From: Microcebus murinus
Taxonomy: Eukaryota; Chordata; Mammalia; Primates; Cheirogaleidae
Reading direction: 5' to 3'
Assembly (NCBI RefSeq): GCF_040939455.1
Contig: NC_134104.1
Span: forward strand, 145,488,501 to 145,552,500
DNA length: 64,000 nucleotides
In this document: positions 23,636 through 35,069 of the stretch, one piece after another
Layout: each line of letters opens with the position of its first letter
Numbering within the stretch: the first letter of the stretch is position 1
Notes under the pieces: model-generated
Seen by the model: the letters and a program-made list of their open reading frames with translations, nothing else
What the model was told of the DNA's origin: nothing
Database searches by the model: none
Made by a program: the position numbers and the translations under genes

Positions 23636-24695
23636 TGATGCGGAAAATGGCGGGTGCCGGGACACGGCCGCTTGCCGCCTCCCCATAGCTCTGCATCTCC
23701 GAGGGACAGTGCTGCCTGTGGCCAGTTGGAGGGCACGCTGCTGGGGGGGCTGTTTCCGGACATGCTGCTTGGGTGATCCTGATTGAGTAATTTTTGAATC
23801 CCACTGTTTTTGATTGGATGTTAAAGCTTGTTGTTGATTGGATGTTAAAGCTTGATATTGATTTGTTGATTGGATGTTAAAGCTTGTAGTTGATTGAGCC
23901 CTACCCAGGGTATAAAAGCAGGAGCAGAAGAGGGCAGAAGGGTAAGAAGATCGGGAGACATGAAGAGAGCTGTAACACTAGGTGTGCTAAGCCTGCCGTG
24001 GAAGAATAAAGGCTGTTCTCCGACTCTTTGTGTGCTGTTTAGTCCTTTCCCCTGTCAAATGAATAAGAACTGTTGTTGCGGCAGTGTGTACAGCTAGTGT
24101 TACAGCCCTTGTTATAACTCTTATTCGTTTGACCAGAGAAAGAACCGAGCGGCACATGAAGAGTCGTAGAACAGCCTTCATTCTTCTATAGCAGACTCAG
24201 CACACCTAGTGTTACAGCTCTCTTTGTGTCTTCAGATGTTCTCCCAATGTTCTCCCCTTCCTGCCAGGCTGCCCCTACTTTTATACCCTTGGTTGGGCTC
24301 AAGAAGCATCCAATCAACTACAAGCTTTAACATCCAATCAGCAACAGGCTTTAACATCCAATCAGCAACAGGCTTTAACATCCAATCAACAACAAGCCTT
24401 AACATCCAACCAAAAACAGTGGGATTCAAAAATTACCCAATCAGGATCACGCAAGCAGCGTGGCTGGAAACAGGCAGCTGCACGGAGGGCCTGGGGCATT
24501 CTGGCACGTGAGGTCTCAGCGGCAGGGCGCTGCGGGCCTGGCCCTAGCAGAGTGCCTCTAACTGGCCACGGGTAGCACTGGCCCCCAGAGATGCGGAACT
24601 ACGGGGAGGCGGCAATTGGCCGCGACCCGGCGCCCGACATTTTCCGCATCACTGTAACAAGAGCTGTAACGCCAGCTGTACACGTTGCCACAACA
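23636..24695 (+). mobile_element. Solo LTR (copy A), interrupted by copy B
   Basis: The LTR starts tgatgcggaaaatg and ends gccacaaca, with a perfect 4-bp duplication agag on both sides (23,632-23,635 and 24,696-24,699), the duplication size usual for class I retroviruses. It holds several CCAAT boxes as gattggatgttaaag units (about 23,812-23,885), a TATA box (gggtataaaagc, about 23,909) and AATAAA (24,005-24,010). Its U5 part is split by copy B; without B the LTR is 478 bp. No internal viral genes lie beside it, so it is a recombined solo LTR. Confidence 0.85.
24074..24651 (-). mobile_element. Solo LTR (copy B) nested in copy A
   Basis: Same family as copy A, opposite orientation. On the plus strand it starts tgttgcggcag and ends ttttccgcatca, flanked by a perfect 4-bp duplication ctgt (24,070-24,073 and 24,652-24,655). 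Removing it restores a continuous copy A that aligns with copies B and C. It carries four to five CCAAT-containing repeat units (about 24,306-24,415), the inverted TATA box near 24,281 and an extra GC-rich stretch absent from A, making it longest at 578 bp. Confidence 0.87.
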
Positions 24696-24699
24696 AGAG

Positions 24700-26190
24700 C
24701 AGTGAAAATATGGAGGGTGAGAGGATGGATTTGAGGTAGAGACTGCAGAACCGAGCTACAGACGGAGTGTGTGGAAAGGCAGCCATCATGGGTGACTCTG
24801 GGCGTCCAGACGGGGTGGACTGGGAGGCAAGTGGTACCCTGAAAAGCGGCAGAGGGTGCTGGAGGCTAGTTGGGGGAAAGAGGAGTGAGTTAGAGTGATT
24901 TGGGGACACTCAGGTGGACATAACCAGGAGCTGTTGGAGCCAAGGGAGAGACTTGGTGAGAAGGGTGACTTTGAACTCCAGGGAGTGCCGACGACATTTA
25001 AGGATGGCCAGAGGAAGAGGTGTTCAGAGAGGGAGAAGGAGAGGAAGTGGAGGAAAGAGAATGTTTTCAGAGAGGAGGGAGTATTACAGGGAAGACTCAA
25101 GCCCTTTTTAATCTTCGTCAGGGAGCGGGCCAGTGTTTTGGAGTCTCTGCTGTTCTACTCCGTTAGGAGGAAACTCTGGGAGTTAAGCACTCACTTGCAC
25201 ATTCTCTATCTGCTGAAGAACTTCGTAATGGTCTCAACATAACAACCCCTCACAGAGCTCTTTTTCTCCTTTAAACCTCACAAGCCGTTTTTATTCCCTT
25301 TGAACCTCTTGGGTGGGTTCAGCAGGGCAGAAATCTTTACTCCCGTTGTATAGACAAAGAAGCTGTGACATGAGCAACAGAAGGAATCAAATGGGGACCT
25401 TCTACCCTCCCATCCAGAGCTCGGTCCGGAGCGCCATATTGCTGAGCTGAGGCGTTGGAGCGTTTCTGCCTGGATCATTTGCAGACATCTTCAGCTTCCA
25501 AGTGCTTCCCTGTTCTAGCCGCATGAAACATTGTTATTCAACAGGCACACACCCCCACATGCCTTTAAATTGCTCTATAATGCAATTAAGTCTGGAAGCA
25601 GGAAGCAGGAGCAGCTACATTTCTAATAATCAATTAACTCAGTTCTGGTTAGGAAAAAAATGAACCTTGCTCATGTATACCACTTTAGAATTTGATATCT
25701 CTGTACTGTGAATCATACTGACCAAATTCTGTTCTTGGCAGTGGTTCTGTTGTCGGAAGTGGTGTCTTAAAGGGTCCACAGTAGACGTGAACTTTCTTGA
25801 ACATATTCAATGGCCACAGACAAATCCTGCCTTTTTCTACCTGAACTTACTGGGGTGATGATTCATCTGGACTCCTCAGGAGGACACACTTCAGACATAT
25901 TTCTAGTTCAGGGAACGTATGAATGATCTTCTGGAGCCAGAGTTCACTGTGGATGTTTGGGCCCTAGGGAGCATTTATCTGGAGGAAAAGTGCTCTGCCC
26001 TCTCACCATGCATGAAGGCAGGAGCAGACACCCTAGTCCAGGTCATTGGTGTCCTATCAGAGCAGGCTTGGTGACTTTTAGTCAATTTGCTTGGGAGACT
26101 AAAACATCCATAGTTCAGGTCCCCACTGGGCACAACCCCTTACCTAATCTCCCTGCCCCCAAGCTCAGTAATTTGTCACTGTGCTAGAAG
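24700..26190. other. Mostly unique intergenic DNA
   Basis: No gene is supported. A non-repetitive AT-rich block at about 25,525-25,690 has homeodomain-like sites (gcaattaag, aatcaattaac) and a cattgtta SOX-like site and could be conserved non-coding DNA; this is speculative. Confidence 0.35.
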
Positions 26191-26199
26191 GATCTTGAC

Positions 26200-26650
26200 G
26201 AAACACAAATCCAACCTGCAATTTGTAACACTTATAGGGAGTTTTTGCCCACCCAGCTTCCTTCTTCCTTTGGTAACAATGCCTTAACTTTTTTTGTGGG
26301 GGAGGGTTTTTGGCGGGAGGAGGTAATTGCATGTGTTCTCCATGGAGCTATCATCTGAGAGCCTCTCTCTTCCTTCACTGGAGCTGGGCCAATCAGATGC
26401 TCTGTCCCTGGAATTTGAATACTGACTGGACACCAACAGAGAAACAAGCTGGACCTGATTTGTTCTGTCCTCCAGAAGAGATTGTCTATTAGTGCCTGCC
26501 TCCTAGAAACCAGCCTTGGCTACTGTCCTCCCTGGTTGTTTGGCATTTTCTTCCATTCTGTGAGCTTCCCCATAGCCTTCTAGTAAATTACTTTTGTGCT
26601 AGAATTGGTTTCTGTTGCTTGTAACCAAGTAACTCTGACTGACACAGAAT
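26200..26650 (+). mobile_element. Old ERVL-type LTR
   Basis: The 3' end reads 'agtaaattacttttgtgctag', 'ggtttctgttgcttgtaacc', 'ctgactgacaca', the common end of old ERVL/MaLR LTRs. An upstream 'ccaatcagatgctctgtccctgg' block fits the same class. Exact subfamily not named. Confidence 0.45.
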
Positions 26651-26835
26651 TGATACTTAGAGATAGGTGTTACTATTAGCAAATTCTAAAATGTAGCATT
26701 GGCCAAACTCAGGCAGGGTATAGGACACTAAGACTTTCTTATCCCCAGATCCAAATCTGGAAATTTCTATTATGCTTGCTAGCTGTAGCCTATTACATCT
26801 GGATACTGGAACCACCTGCCTCTTGCCGTAGGAGT

Positions 26836-27187
26836 TTAACCACTTCGGTACAGCGCTCACCGGCCATGAAACCTTGCCCACAGCCGGCACTCGTGGTCCG
26901 CACGATAGTTTGTATTGTGCATTGATGACATCCATTTGCTCTTGTGTGATAAGGAAAGCTTTAAAGCACTGAAAGCTTGTTTTACTTTACAGGCAGCTTT
27001 ACTTGTAATGTAAATCAGCATAGGTAACATATGCATATATGTTTTTATTACATTATTTTTAAATGTTCACAATTTTATTTTGATAAATGAAAAATTAGAA
27101 AAGTCATATCACGGCTGTCTGCTAAAGTCGCTGTGTGCATTCATCTGTGGCTGTCGACTATAGTCGACGCTGGTCCCAAGTGGTTAA
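26836..27187. mobile_element. piggyBac-like non-autonomous DNA transposon
   Basis: Both ends abut TTAA (26,836-26,839 and 27,184-27,187), the piggyBac target duplication. The inner 16 bases are inverted repeats: ccacttcggtacagcg on the left and, read inward from the right, ccacttgggaccagcg, with three mismatches. The 344-bp interior is AT-rich with no transposase frame. A perfect 16-bp palindrome (gtcgactatagtcgac) lies near the right end. Small TTAA-flanked elements are known from mouse lemur; identity with those families was not tested. Confidence 0.7.
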
Positions 27188-28972
27188 GGGCCTTGATAGG
27201 AAACTCTAGAATTGGAAAGGTGTGGGCTAACTTTACAGGCTTAGTAAAGTCATACAAAGAAACAAACTCTGCCTAAACTGGCCCGTATGAAGGCAGAATG
27301 GGAGGCCTTTTCTGTCTATGGCCAGGAACCCAAGATTTCTGCACTGAGCTAATCGTGGTGCAGAAAAGGCAGGGGGCTGGAAGCAGTGGTGTGCTGGAGC
27401 CAGCTTGCACTGGCTCAAGTTGGCAGTGTACATCTGTGCCCCATTCTGCCTCAGGGATGTCACTCTGGGAGCTTCACACAGGCCATGGTGGAAGCATTTA
27501 TGCCGGATAAAGCAAAAAATGCTACATATTAGGGATTTTTGTTTTTCTCCTTGAAGAGCTGATTGTCAAATGTTTGCCAGTGCACCACTGGTTGGAAACA
27601 TAGAGATGGGGGTAAGCATGGGAGTTGGGAGAAGCCTAACATCCCTTCCTCCCCTAGAGGATCCTGTTCCTGCACCCCTCAGAGGGCAAAGGAGACATTG
27701 CTCCAGTGCAAAGAGCCGTCCAGTGGGATAAGACTTGGGTAAGAGGCAGGCGAACTGTGCCTCCAAACTCAAGCCTATTGTTTTTCAACAACATCTTTGT
27801 GCAGTGTCTGTCTGAGGCCAGGTTGAAGGTGATCCAGCTGAGAGCTGGGGGTAGGGAGGGCAAGAGGTCTATTGCTAAAAGGCAGTAACATCCAGGTTCC
27901 AAGTGTGGATTGAAGGACTATAACCCAACAAGGTCTGAAAAGTTAGTAAAATGCAAGAGCTAGAAATCCTACTAGAGTTTTAAGGGAGTCGTATCTCCAG
28001 AGAAACTTCAGTCCAGGCAAATAATCGCCCATGATTGCTCCAACATAGAGGCAATATCCAGGGCCCAAGGTGCCAACGGAAAGTGCAATAAGCTGCCTGT
28101 TCCCAAGTGCTCCGGTCTCTGGAGGAAGTAAGACAGCAGATGAGGATGATGATGAGGAGGAGGAATGAGGAGGGGGAATTCTTCCAGAAAGCAGGACCCA
28201 GAAAACCCTCCACTGCCAGGTCAAGGAGTACATGCTTCAGGGGATGCTACTATGGATTGGCACTTCTGGGTGTGGTTTCTCCTTCTCTAAGTAGGATTTT
28301 TTAAAATTAAAGCTACATGTTTGTCTTATACTACTGTATATTGATTGGTTAGCATTTGGGTCTTGGGCCATGAGGAGCTACCTCTGGACCGATCAAAAAA
28401 GAAAGCACTTCACTCATTTGACGAGTATCTGTGAATTTACTTTGATGCTGCTCTAGTTGCTGGGAATACATCAATGAGAAACATGGATATGGTCCTTGCC
28501 GTTACAGAGCTCACATTCTACGCGGGGAGACAGATGACAAACAAGTGTATACATGATGTCCCAGAGGGTGCTATGTGCTATGGATGTGGCTGGTAATTAG
28601 GTAGGCTGGTGAAAGAAGAACTGAAGAAAGTGCAGGGATGAGTCATGGGGACACAGTGGGTGAGAGGAGAGCAAGTCCCAAAGGCCTGTGCTCTGAGGCA
28701 AGGGCTTGCCTGGTGTGTTTAAGGAACGCAAGGAGGACTGCATGGCTGAAGCCTGGTGAGTGAGGGGGGAGAGTGGAGGAAGTGAGGACCAGGTTATGTA
28801 AAACTACTGTCATGACATCTACTCAGAGTGCCACAGGAGCCTTGGGTGGATTTTGAGCTCTGGCTGCTGTTTGAGAACAGACTGTTGAAGACAAGAGTAG
28901 AAATGGGGGACCTGTTAAATAATACTAGTGAGAGATGATGGTTACTTGGATAAGGTTTACAGAATTAAAGTG
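27188..28972. other. Intergenic DNA, little recognised
   Basis: No supported gene. The stretch at about 28,410-28,560 ('tgctgggaatacatcaatgag', 'acagagctcacattctacg') resembles a widespread old mammalian repeat whose family I cannot name with confidence. Confidence 0.35.
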
Positions 28973-28976
28973 GTAA

Positions 28977-29467
28977 TGATATGGAGAATGTCGGGCACCA
29001 GGACGCAGCTGCTTGTCACCTCCCCATCGCTCTGCATCTCCTCGGGCCAGCGCTGCGTGTGGCCAGTTGGAGGGCATGCTGCTGGGGCCGGCCCCAAGGC
29101 AGAGAGCCACCTACGTGCCAGCCGGGGCCCCACGTGCCACTGCCTGTTTCCGGCCACGCTGCTTGGGTGATCCTGATTGGGTAATTTTTGAATCCCACTG
29201 TTTTTAATTGGATGTTAAAGCTTGATGTTGATTGGATGTTAAAGCTTGTAGTTGATTGGATGCTTTTTGAGCCCTACCAAGGGTATAAAAGCAGGAGGAG
29301 AACTAAGGAAGAAGGGCAGAAGGGTCAAAATATCAGAAGACTGGAAGAGAGCTGTAACACTAGGTGTGCTGAACCTGCTGTGGAAGAATAAAGACTGTTA
29401 TCTGACTCTTCACGTGCCGCTCCCCCGGTCAAGAGCTGTAACACTAGCTGTACACATTGCCGCAACA
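28977..29467 (+). mobile_element. Solo LTR (copy C), same family as A and B
   Basis: The element starts tgatatggagaatg and ends ttgccgcaaca with a 4-bp duplication gtaa on both sides (28,973-28,976 and 29,468-29,471). It has two full gattggatgttaaag-type units, a TATA box (gggtataaaagc near 29,280) and a polyadenylation signal (gaagaataaag near 29,385). Length 491 bp. No internal viral sequence adjoins it. Confidence 0.87.
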
Positions 29468-29734
29468 GTAAGAAGTGATCAAATCCTAGAAGTATTTTGA
29501 AAGCAGAGTTGACAGGATTTGCTGCTATCTAGTTTTGAAACATTCTCGACTTGAAGCAGAATGCAATTATTAGACAAGGCTCTAGATTGCCCACCTTTGG
29601 GAAGAGGGAGAGTGTTGTTGTGTGTGAGATACTTTCATTACATCAGGAAGGCATTTTTGATATTGCATGTCTGGAAAGAAGAATGTGTGCTGACACTGGG
29701 CAGTGAGAGGTAGAATGTAGCGGGCAGCTATTGT

Positions 29735-30215
29735 TTTAGCCTGTTCATCATCCACTTCCTCTTTTGTTCGGTCACAGAACTCTTCTATTTGGGAGCTGCT
29801 GTCGGCTGGGCTTCTGATTCCGAGGGTGAACCCGTCATCCAGGAATGGCCAGTGTGCTGCGTGTTCTGCACAACGTTTGCTTAGGAAAAGGGATGTGACA
29901 CAGTCAGGGCCCACAACATGCCTCCTTGGATTTTTGCTGGAATTATTGGGAAGGAGTCAAGTTTCAGATATGAGCAAACTGCAGGGTAGTTTTTGCCATG
30001 CTCCGGAGACAGCCTGCCTGCGAATGGAGCCAATATAGAAGAAAGCGGAGTCAAGAGGGAGAGATGATATCCCGATGGCATCACTTGAACTCTGGAATCC
30101 AGATACCCCTGAATCCAGCTGCATCTCTGGGTTTCCTGTTTAGTAGATGAAAATGTTTTCTTTTTTTACTTCTTTTTTCCATTAACTAATTTGGGTTGGA
30201 TTTCTATTACATGAA
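29735..30215 (+). mobile_element. Old ERVL-type LTR
   Basis: The 3' end 'actaatttgggttggatttc', then 'tattacatgaaaccagggc', and the internal 'cagcctgcctgcgaatgg' type of text fit old ERVL/MaLR LTRs. Subfamily not assigned. Confidence 0.4.
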
Positions 30216-30814
30216 ACCAGGGCTAATATGGGGTCAGAAGGCACAATTTTGATGAGAGCCTTTCGAGTGCCCCCACTCTCACTGCCCAGCTGTCCTGGTC
30301 CCTCCTTTGGGACCTACCTCTGGACCTCCCCACAATCAAACAACTAAAGGGTTATTATCAATACTTGGCAAAGCAGGAGCTTCCAGAAGCCTGCTTGAGC
30401 TATGTGGTCAGTCCTTGCTAATTGGTTGGTGTCAGACAGGTTGTTATAAGTTTTATTATCACCATGATACCATCCAAAATAATTCAGAGGGATACAAAAC
30501 TTTGTCCCTGTTGTGAGCATGTTCTCCCCACTCCCCCACTCCCTGCCATGCTTGCTTCTCAACAGCCTGGTCCCATTTCCCCAAACTCTTCACCCATGTG
30601 CACATCTCCTGTGTCTCTTGCAGTTGTCATTCCCTTTTCCTAGAATTTCCTTTTTTATTACCCACTATCGACTTATTGAACTCTTTTCTCCTCCTTTTAC
30701 AACTCAGCTCAGATGATCCAACTCAAAGATACAAATGTCACAATTGAGAGTAGTGGAGAGTTACTACTTTTGTGAAGAGGGAGGAGAATCTAAGCTGAAC
30801 CGTTTAAAGTTTCT
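30216..30814. other. Intergenic DNA, nothing recognised
   Basis: No supported gene; text near 30,560-30,720 is weakly L2-like. Confidence 0.3.
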
Positions 30815-33800
30815 TTTTTTTAAAAAATTGTGAGATAGAGCATACACACATTAAATGCATGAGAAAAATATGTGCAGCTTAACACATTAATGTAAAGACA
30901 ACACTCATAAAGAGAACCACGTGGGTGAGTAGTTAGAACACGGCCAGCATCTAGCCACAGATGCCTCCTTCACTCTAGTGGTGATCTCTATCTACCCTGA
31001 CTTGCTTTTTTTTTTTTTTTATGAATCCCCAAACAACATAGTTTAATTTTGCCTGTTTGTGAACCTCATATAATTGTGTAGTAGGTATAGTTTTGTGTCT
31101 GGCTTCTTTCACTTAATATTATACTTGTAAGATTCATTTATAGATGCATGACTGTATCTCATTTATTTTCCTTACTGCTTAAAATTACATTTTAAAAAAT
31201 ACACCACAATTTATTAAATTATTTTTACTGCTGATGGACATTGGGTTGCTTCTAATTTGAGTCCATTATGAAAAATGTTGATCAGAAATCTTCTTGTACA
31301 TGTCTCCTAGCGCATGTGGGCATGGATTTCTCTAGTTTTCATACCTAAGAATGGAAAACCTGATTCATGGGTTTATGTATTCGACTCTTCTAAGTCACGT
31401 CAAACTGTTTCCCCAAATACAGTCACGTGCTGCATAACAACATTTCAGTCCGTGACAGACTGCATATATGATGGTGGTCCCGTAAGATCATACGGAGCTG
31501 AAAAATGCCTACTGCCTCATGACATCATAGCCATAGAAAAATAGTAGCAATGCATCATGCATGTGTTTGTGGTGTAGACAAACCTACTGCACTGCTGTAT
31601 AAAAGTATAGCACATACAATTATGTTCAGTACATAATACTTGATAATGATAATAAACGACTTTGTTACTGACTTATGTATTTACTATGCTATCATTTTTT
31701 TATCATTATTTTAGAGTGTGCCCCTTCTACTTACTAAAAAAAAATTAAATGCAAAACAGCCTCAGGCAGGTCCTTCAGGAGCTGTTCCAGAAGAAAGCAT
31801 TGTTATGATAGGAGATGACAGCTCCATGTGTATCATAGCCCCTGAAGATCTTCCAGTGGGACAAGATGTGGAGGTGGAAGACAGGGATGTTGATGATCCC
31901 GACCCTGTGTAGGCTTGGGCTAATGTGGTGTTTGTGTCTTAGATTTTAGCCAAAAAAAGTTTGAAAAGTAAAAAACAAAATTTAAATTAGAAAAAAGCTT
32001 GCAGAGTAATGATATAAAGAAAGAAAATATTTTCGTGCAACTGTACAATGTGTGTTTTAAGCTAAATGTTATTATAAAAGGGTCAAAAAGTTAAAAAAAA
32101 TTAAAAGTTTATAAATTTAAAAAGTTACAGTAAGCTAAGGTTAATTTATTATGGAAGAAAGAAATTTTAAAAATAAATTTAGTGCAGCCTAAGTGTACAG
32201 TGTTTATAAAGTCTACGGTAGTGTACAGTAACGTCCTAGGCCTTTACATTCACTCACCTCTCACTCACTGACTCACCCAGAGCAACCTCTGCAAGCTCCA
32301 TTCATGGTAAGTCCTCTACACAGGTGGACCATTTTTTATCTTTTATGCCACGTTTTTACTGTATCTTTTCTACGTTTAAATATGCAAATACCATCGTGTT
32401 ACAGTTGTCTACAGTATTCAGTGCAGTAACCTGCTGTACAGGTTTGTAGCCTAGGAGCAATAGGCTGTACCATACAGCCCAGGTGTGTAGTAGGACATGC
32501 CATCTAGATTTGTTTAAGTACCCTCTTTGACGTTCACACAATAACATCGACTAACGACACACTTCTCAGAATGTATTCCTGTATTCCTGTCGTTAAGCGA
32601 CACACGACTGTGGTCGTGCCCATTTACAACCTCTCCAGCAGTGCGCGAGATCCTGTTGTTCTCCACCTTTGCCAACACTTGATATTTGTTAGACTCTAAC
32701 ATTTTTGCAGATCTAATAGATGTGTGGTGGTATTGCACTGTGGTTTTAATTTGCATTTTCCTGATTTCTGATTAGGTGGCACACCCTTTTAATATGCTTG
32801 TCGGTTATTCAGATTTCCTCTTTTGTCAAGTGCCTCTTCAAGTCTCTTGCTACCTTTTCTATTGTGTTGTCTACTTTGTACTGATTTACAGAATTTCATA
32901 AAAATCTCCTCTCTGGATAGTAGACTTTTGTGGAATAAACCTGTTTTAAATATTTTCTTCCTCTCTATAGTTTGCCTTTTCATTCTTAATGATATATTTT
33001 AACGAACTGGTGTTCTAGATTTTAACATAGTCACATTTATCAGTCTTTTCTTTATTCTACAGTCATGTAGATATTTTCCTCTATTATCTTCTAAAAGCCT
33101 TGTAGATTTGCCTTTCACATTTACGTATACCTGAAATTGATTTTTAAATATGATTTTAGTTAGGATCTAATCTTTTTCTTTTTCTTATGAAAACGCAATT
33201 TTCCCAGCACCATTTATAGGAAGACAATTTTTTCCTCACTGCTCTGCTATTCCATCTTGGCCATATATTAAGTGTCCATACATATATTTGGGTCTGTTTT
33301 CTTCTCTTATTGATTCTCAGCTAAATTGTATTATGTTCTGAAAACACACACTATATTCTTTTAATTCCTTGAACATTTTTTTGAATCTTATTCTTGGCCA
33401 GGTATATGGTCTATTTTTGTGAATATTCCCTAAGTACTTGAATATGAATTTTGCTGTGGCTTTATTAATATTAGTATTTACATGGCACATTTTTTTTCCT
33501 ATCATTTTTACCCTTTTGATAACATTGGGTTTTGGATGTAGCTCTCTGTAAACATAGTTTATTTGAATTTTTAAAATATAGCCTGACTTTCTTTGTCTAT
33601 TTCCTGGAGCCCATTTACATTTAATGTAATTTATGACATATTTGTGTTCAAATATACCACTTTACTCTGTCTTTTCTACTTGTTTCTCTTATTCTGTATT
33701 TGTCTTTATCCCTTTCTTACCTTACTTTTTTGATTGGCTTATTATTTCTTAGCATATTTTCCCCCATCCTCGTTTGGAAATGATATACTCTGGTTATTGT

Positions 33801-33868
33801 TAGTGCTAACCCTAGTAGTTAAGTCATTCATTCTTAGCTTACCACAGTTTAATAGCAAGAAAAGCCTT
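30815..33868 (-). mobile_element. Old L1, antisense, split by a Tigger-like element
   Basis: The plus strand reads as reverse-complement L1 3' region on both sides of the DNA transposon: 'ttgtgagatagagcatac', 'gggttgcttctaatttgag', 'catgtgggcatggatttctc' on the left, then 'ccatttacaacctctccagcag', 'tgtggttttaatttgcattttcctgat', 'aagtgcctcttcaagtctc' on the right, continuing into antisense ORF2 text. The two parts join at 31,417/32,611 in correct order. Decayed and non-coding. Confidence 0.8.
31420..32610 (+). mobile_element. Tigger/pogo-like DNA transposon
   Basis: The element starts cagtcacgtgctgcataac after a TA dinucleotide and ends with the inverted match of that terminus (read inward: cagtcgtgtgtcgcttaac). 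The second TA has decayed to TG. Inside, a 64-codon frame at 31,718-31,912 with an acidic C-terminal end (DVEVEDRDVDDPDPV) looks like the tail of a Tigger-type transposase, so this is an internally deleted copy. It inserted into the older L1. Confidence 0.75.
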
Positions 33869-33881
33869 TATTTTCCTTCTT

Positions 33882-34216
33882 TTTTTTTTTTTTTTTTTTT
33901 GAGACAGAGTCTCGCTTTGTTGTCCAGGCTAGAGTGAGTGCCGTGGTGTCAGCCTGGCTCACAGCAACCTCAAACTCCTGGGCTCCAGCGATCCTTCTGC
34001 CTCAGCCTCCCAAGTAGCTGGGACTACAGGCATGCGCCACCATGCCCGGCTAATTTTTTATATACATATCAGTTGGCCAATTAATTTCTTTCTATTTATA
34101 GTAGAGACGGGGTCTCGCTCTTGCTCAGGCTGGTTTTGAACTCCTGACCTTGAGCAATCCGCCCGCCTCGGCCTCCCAGAGAGCTAGGATTACAGGCGTG
34201 AGCCACCGCGCCCGGC
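33882..34216 (-). repeat. Strepsirrhine Alu-type SINE, antisense
   Basis: T run, then 'gagacagagtctcgctttgttg', 'cagttggccaattaatttc', ending 'ccaccgcgcccggc'. The 13-bp duplication tattttccttctt flanks it (33,869-33,881 and 34,217-34,229). It inserted into the old antisense L1. Confidence 0.93.
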
Positions 34217-34229
34217 TATTTTCCTTCTT

Positions 34230-34945
34230 AATAATAAAGTCTTAGAACCTTTATCCTCTTCATGTCCTCTCAACTTATATGTTTTTGTTGTCTGCTATTT
34301 ATCCAGCATTTTCTATATATTCCATGGGAGAAGTGATTGGAATAACTTACCCCGTCACTACTGGAAATCTTGGAATTCCCTTTTTAATTTATTTTTGAAC
34401 CTTCAGCCAGTGTTCAGCTCCAGTCTGAGGATCTGTCTTATATCGCATCCCTAGCACTCAGGAAAGTGACTTGACTTTTGTCTTAAGGCAAACGCTCTAG
34501 CACACCAAGGCTCTGCTTACACTTACCCTTCTGTGTTGACTGGGTGTCCCTGAATGTTCTTCACCACCCATGTCTCTGCGTTACACAGTTTAACGTTGTA
34601 AAAAGTCAAGGCAGTGTTTATGGTGGAGGCATATTTTTGAGAACCTGCAGGTTCCAGATATTCATATAGTCAGCACCATTGTTCTGTCTTGTTTCCCTTC
34701 AGTGCTAAAGCATCCTCGCATATTCTAGGCCCGAGAGATCGCAGTGCCATCTCCTACGTGTGAGGTGGAGAAGGCAGTTTTGGCCCTCAGGGTTGCTCCC
34801 CTAGAAATCTAACTCCTACCTTGTAATTAGACAACCAGGTGAACTTTAAACTGGATCTAGTGAAATTTTCAAGACAGAATCTTCCATTTGCTTTAGATAT
34901 ATTTGTGGAAACTCTGTGTAATGCAAGATATATGCATGTATGTGT
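34230..34945. other. Intergenic DNA, probably old LINE tail and unknown
   Basis: The first hundred or so bases may continue the antisense L1. The rest has no supported feature. Confidence 0.3.
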
Positions 34946-34949
34946 AGGT

Positions 34950-34952
34950 ATA

Positions 34953-34993
<41 letters not shown>
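34950..34993. repeat. (TG)n(TA)n microsatellite
   Basis: A short run of tg units passes into about 14 ta units. Confidence 0.9.
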
Positions 34994-35069
34994 GAGTATA
35001 TATTTAAAAATCCCCTTTCCAATGGCTCATATTATAATTTGGGAAATGCATCAGTGTGAGAAAATTGTG

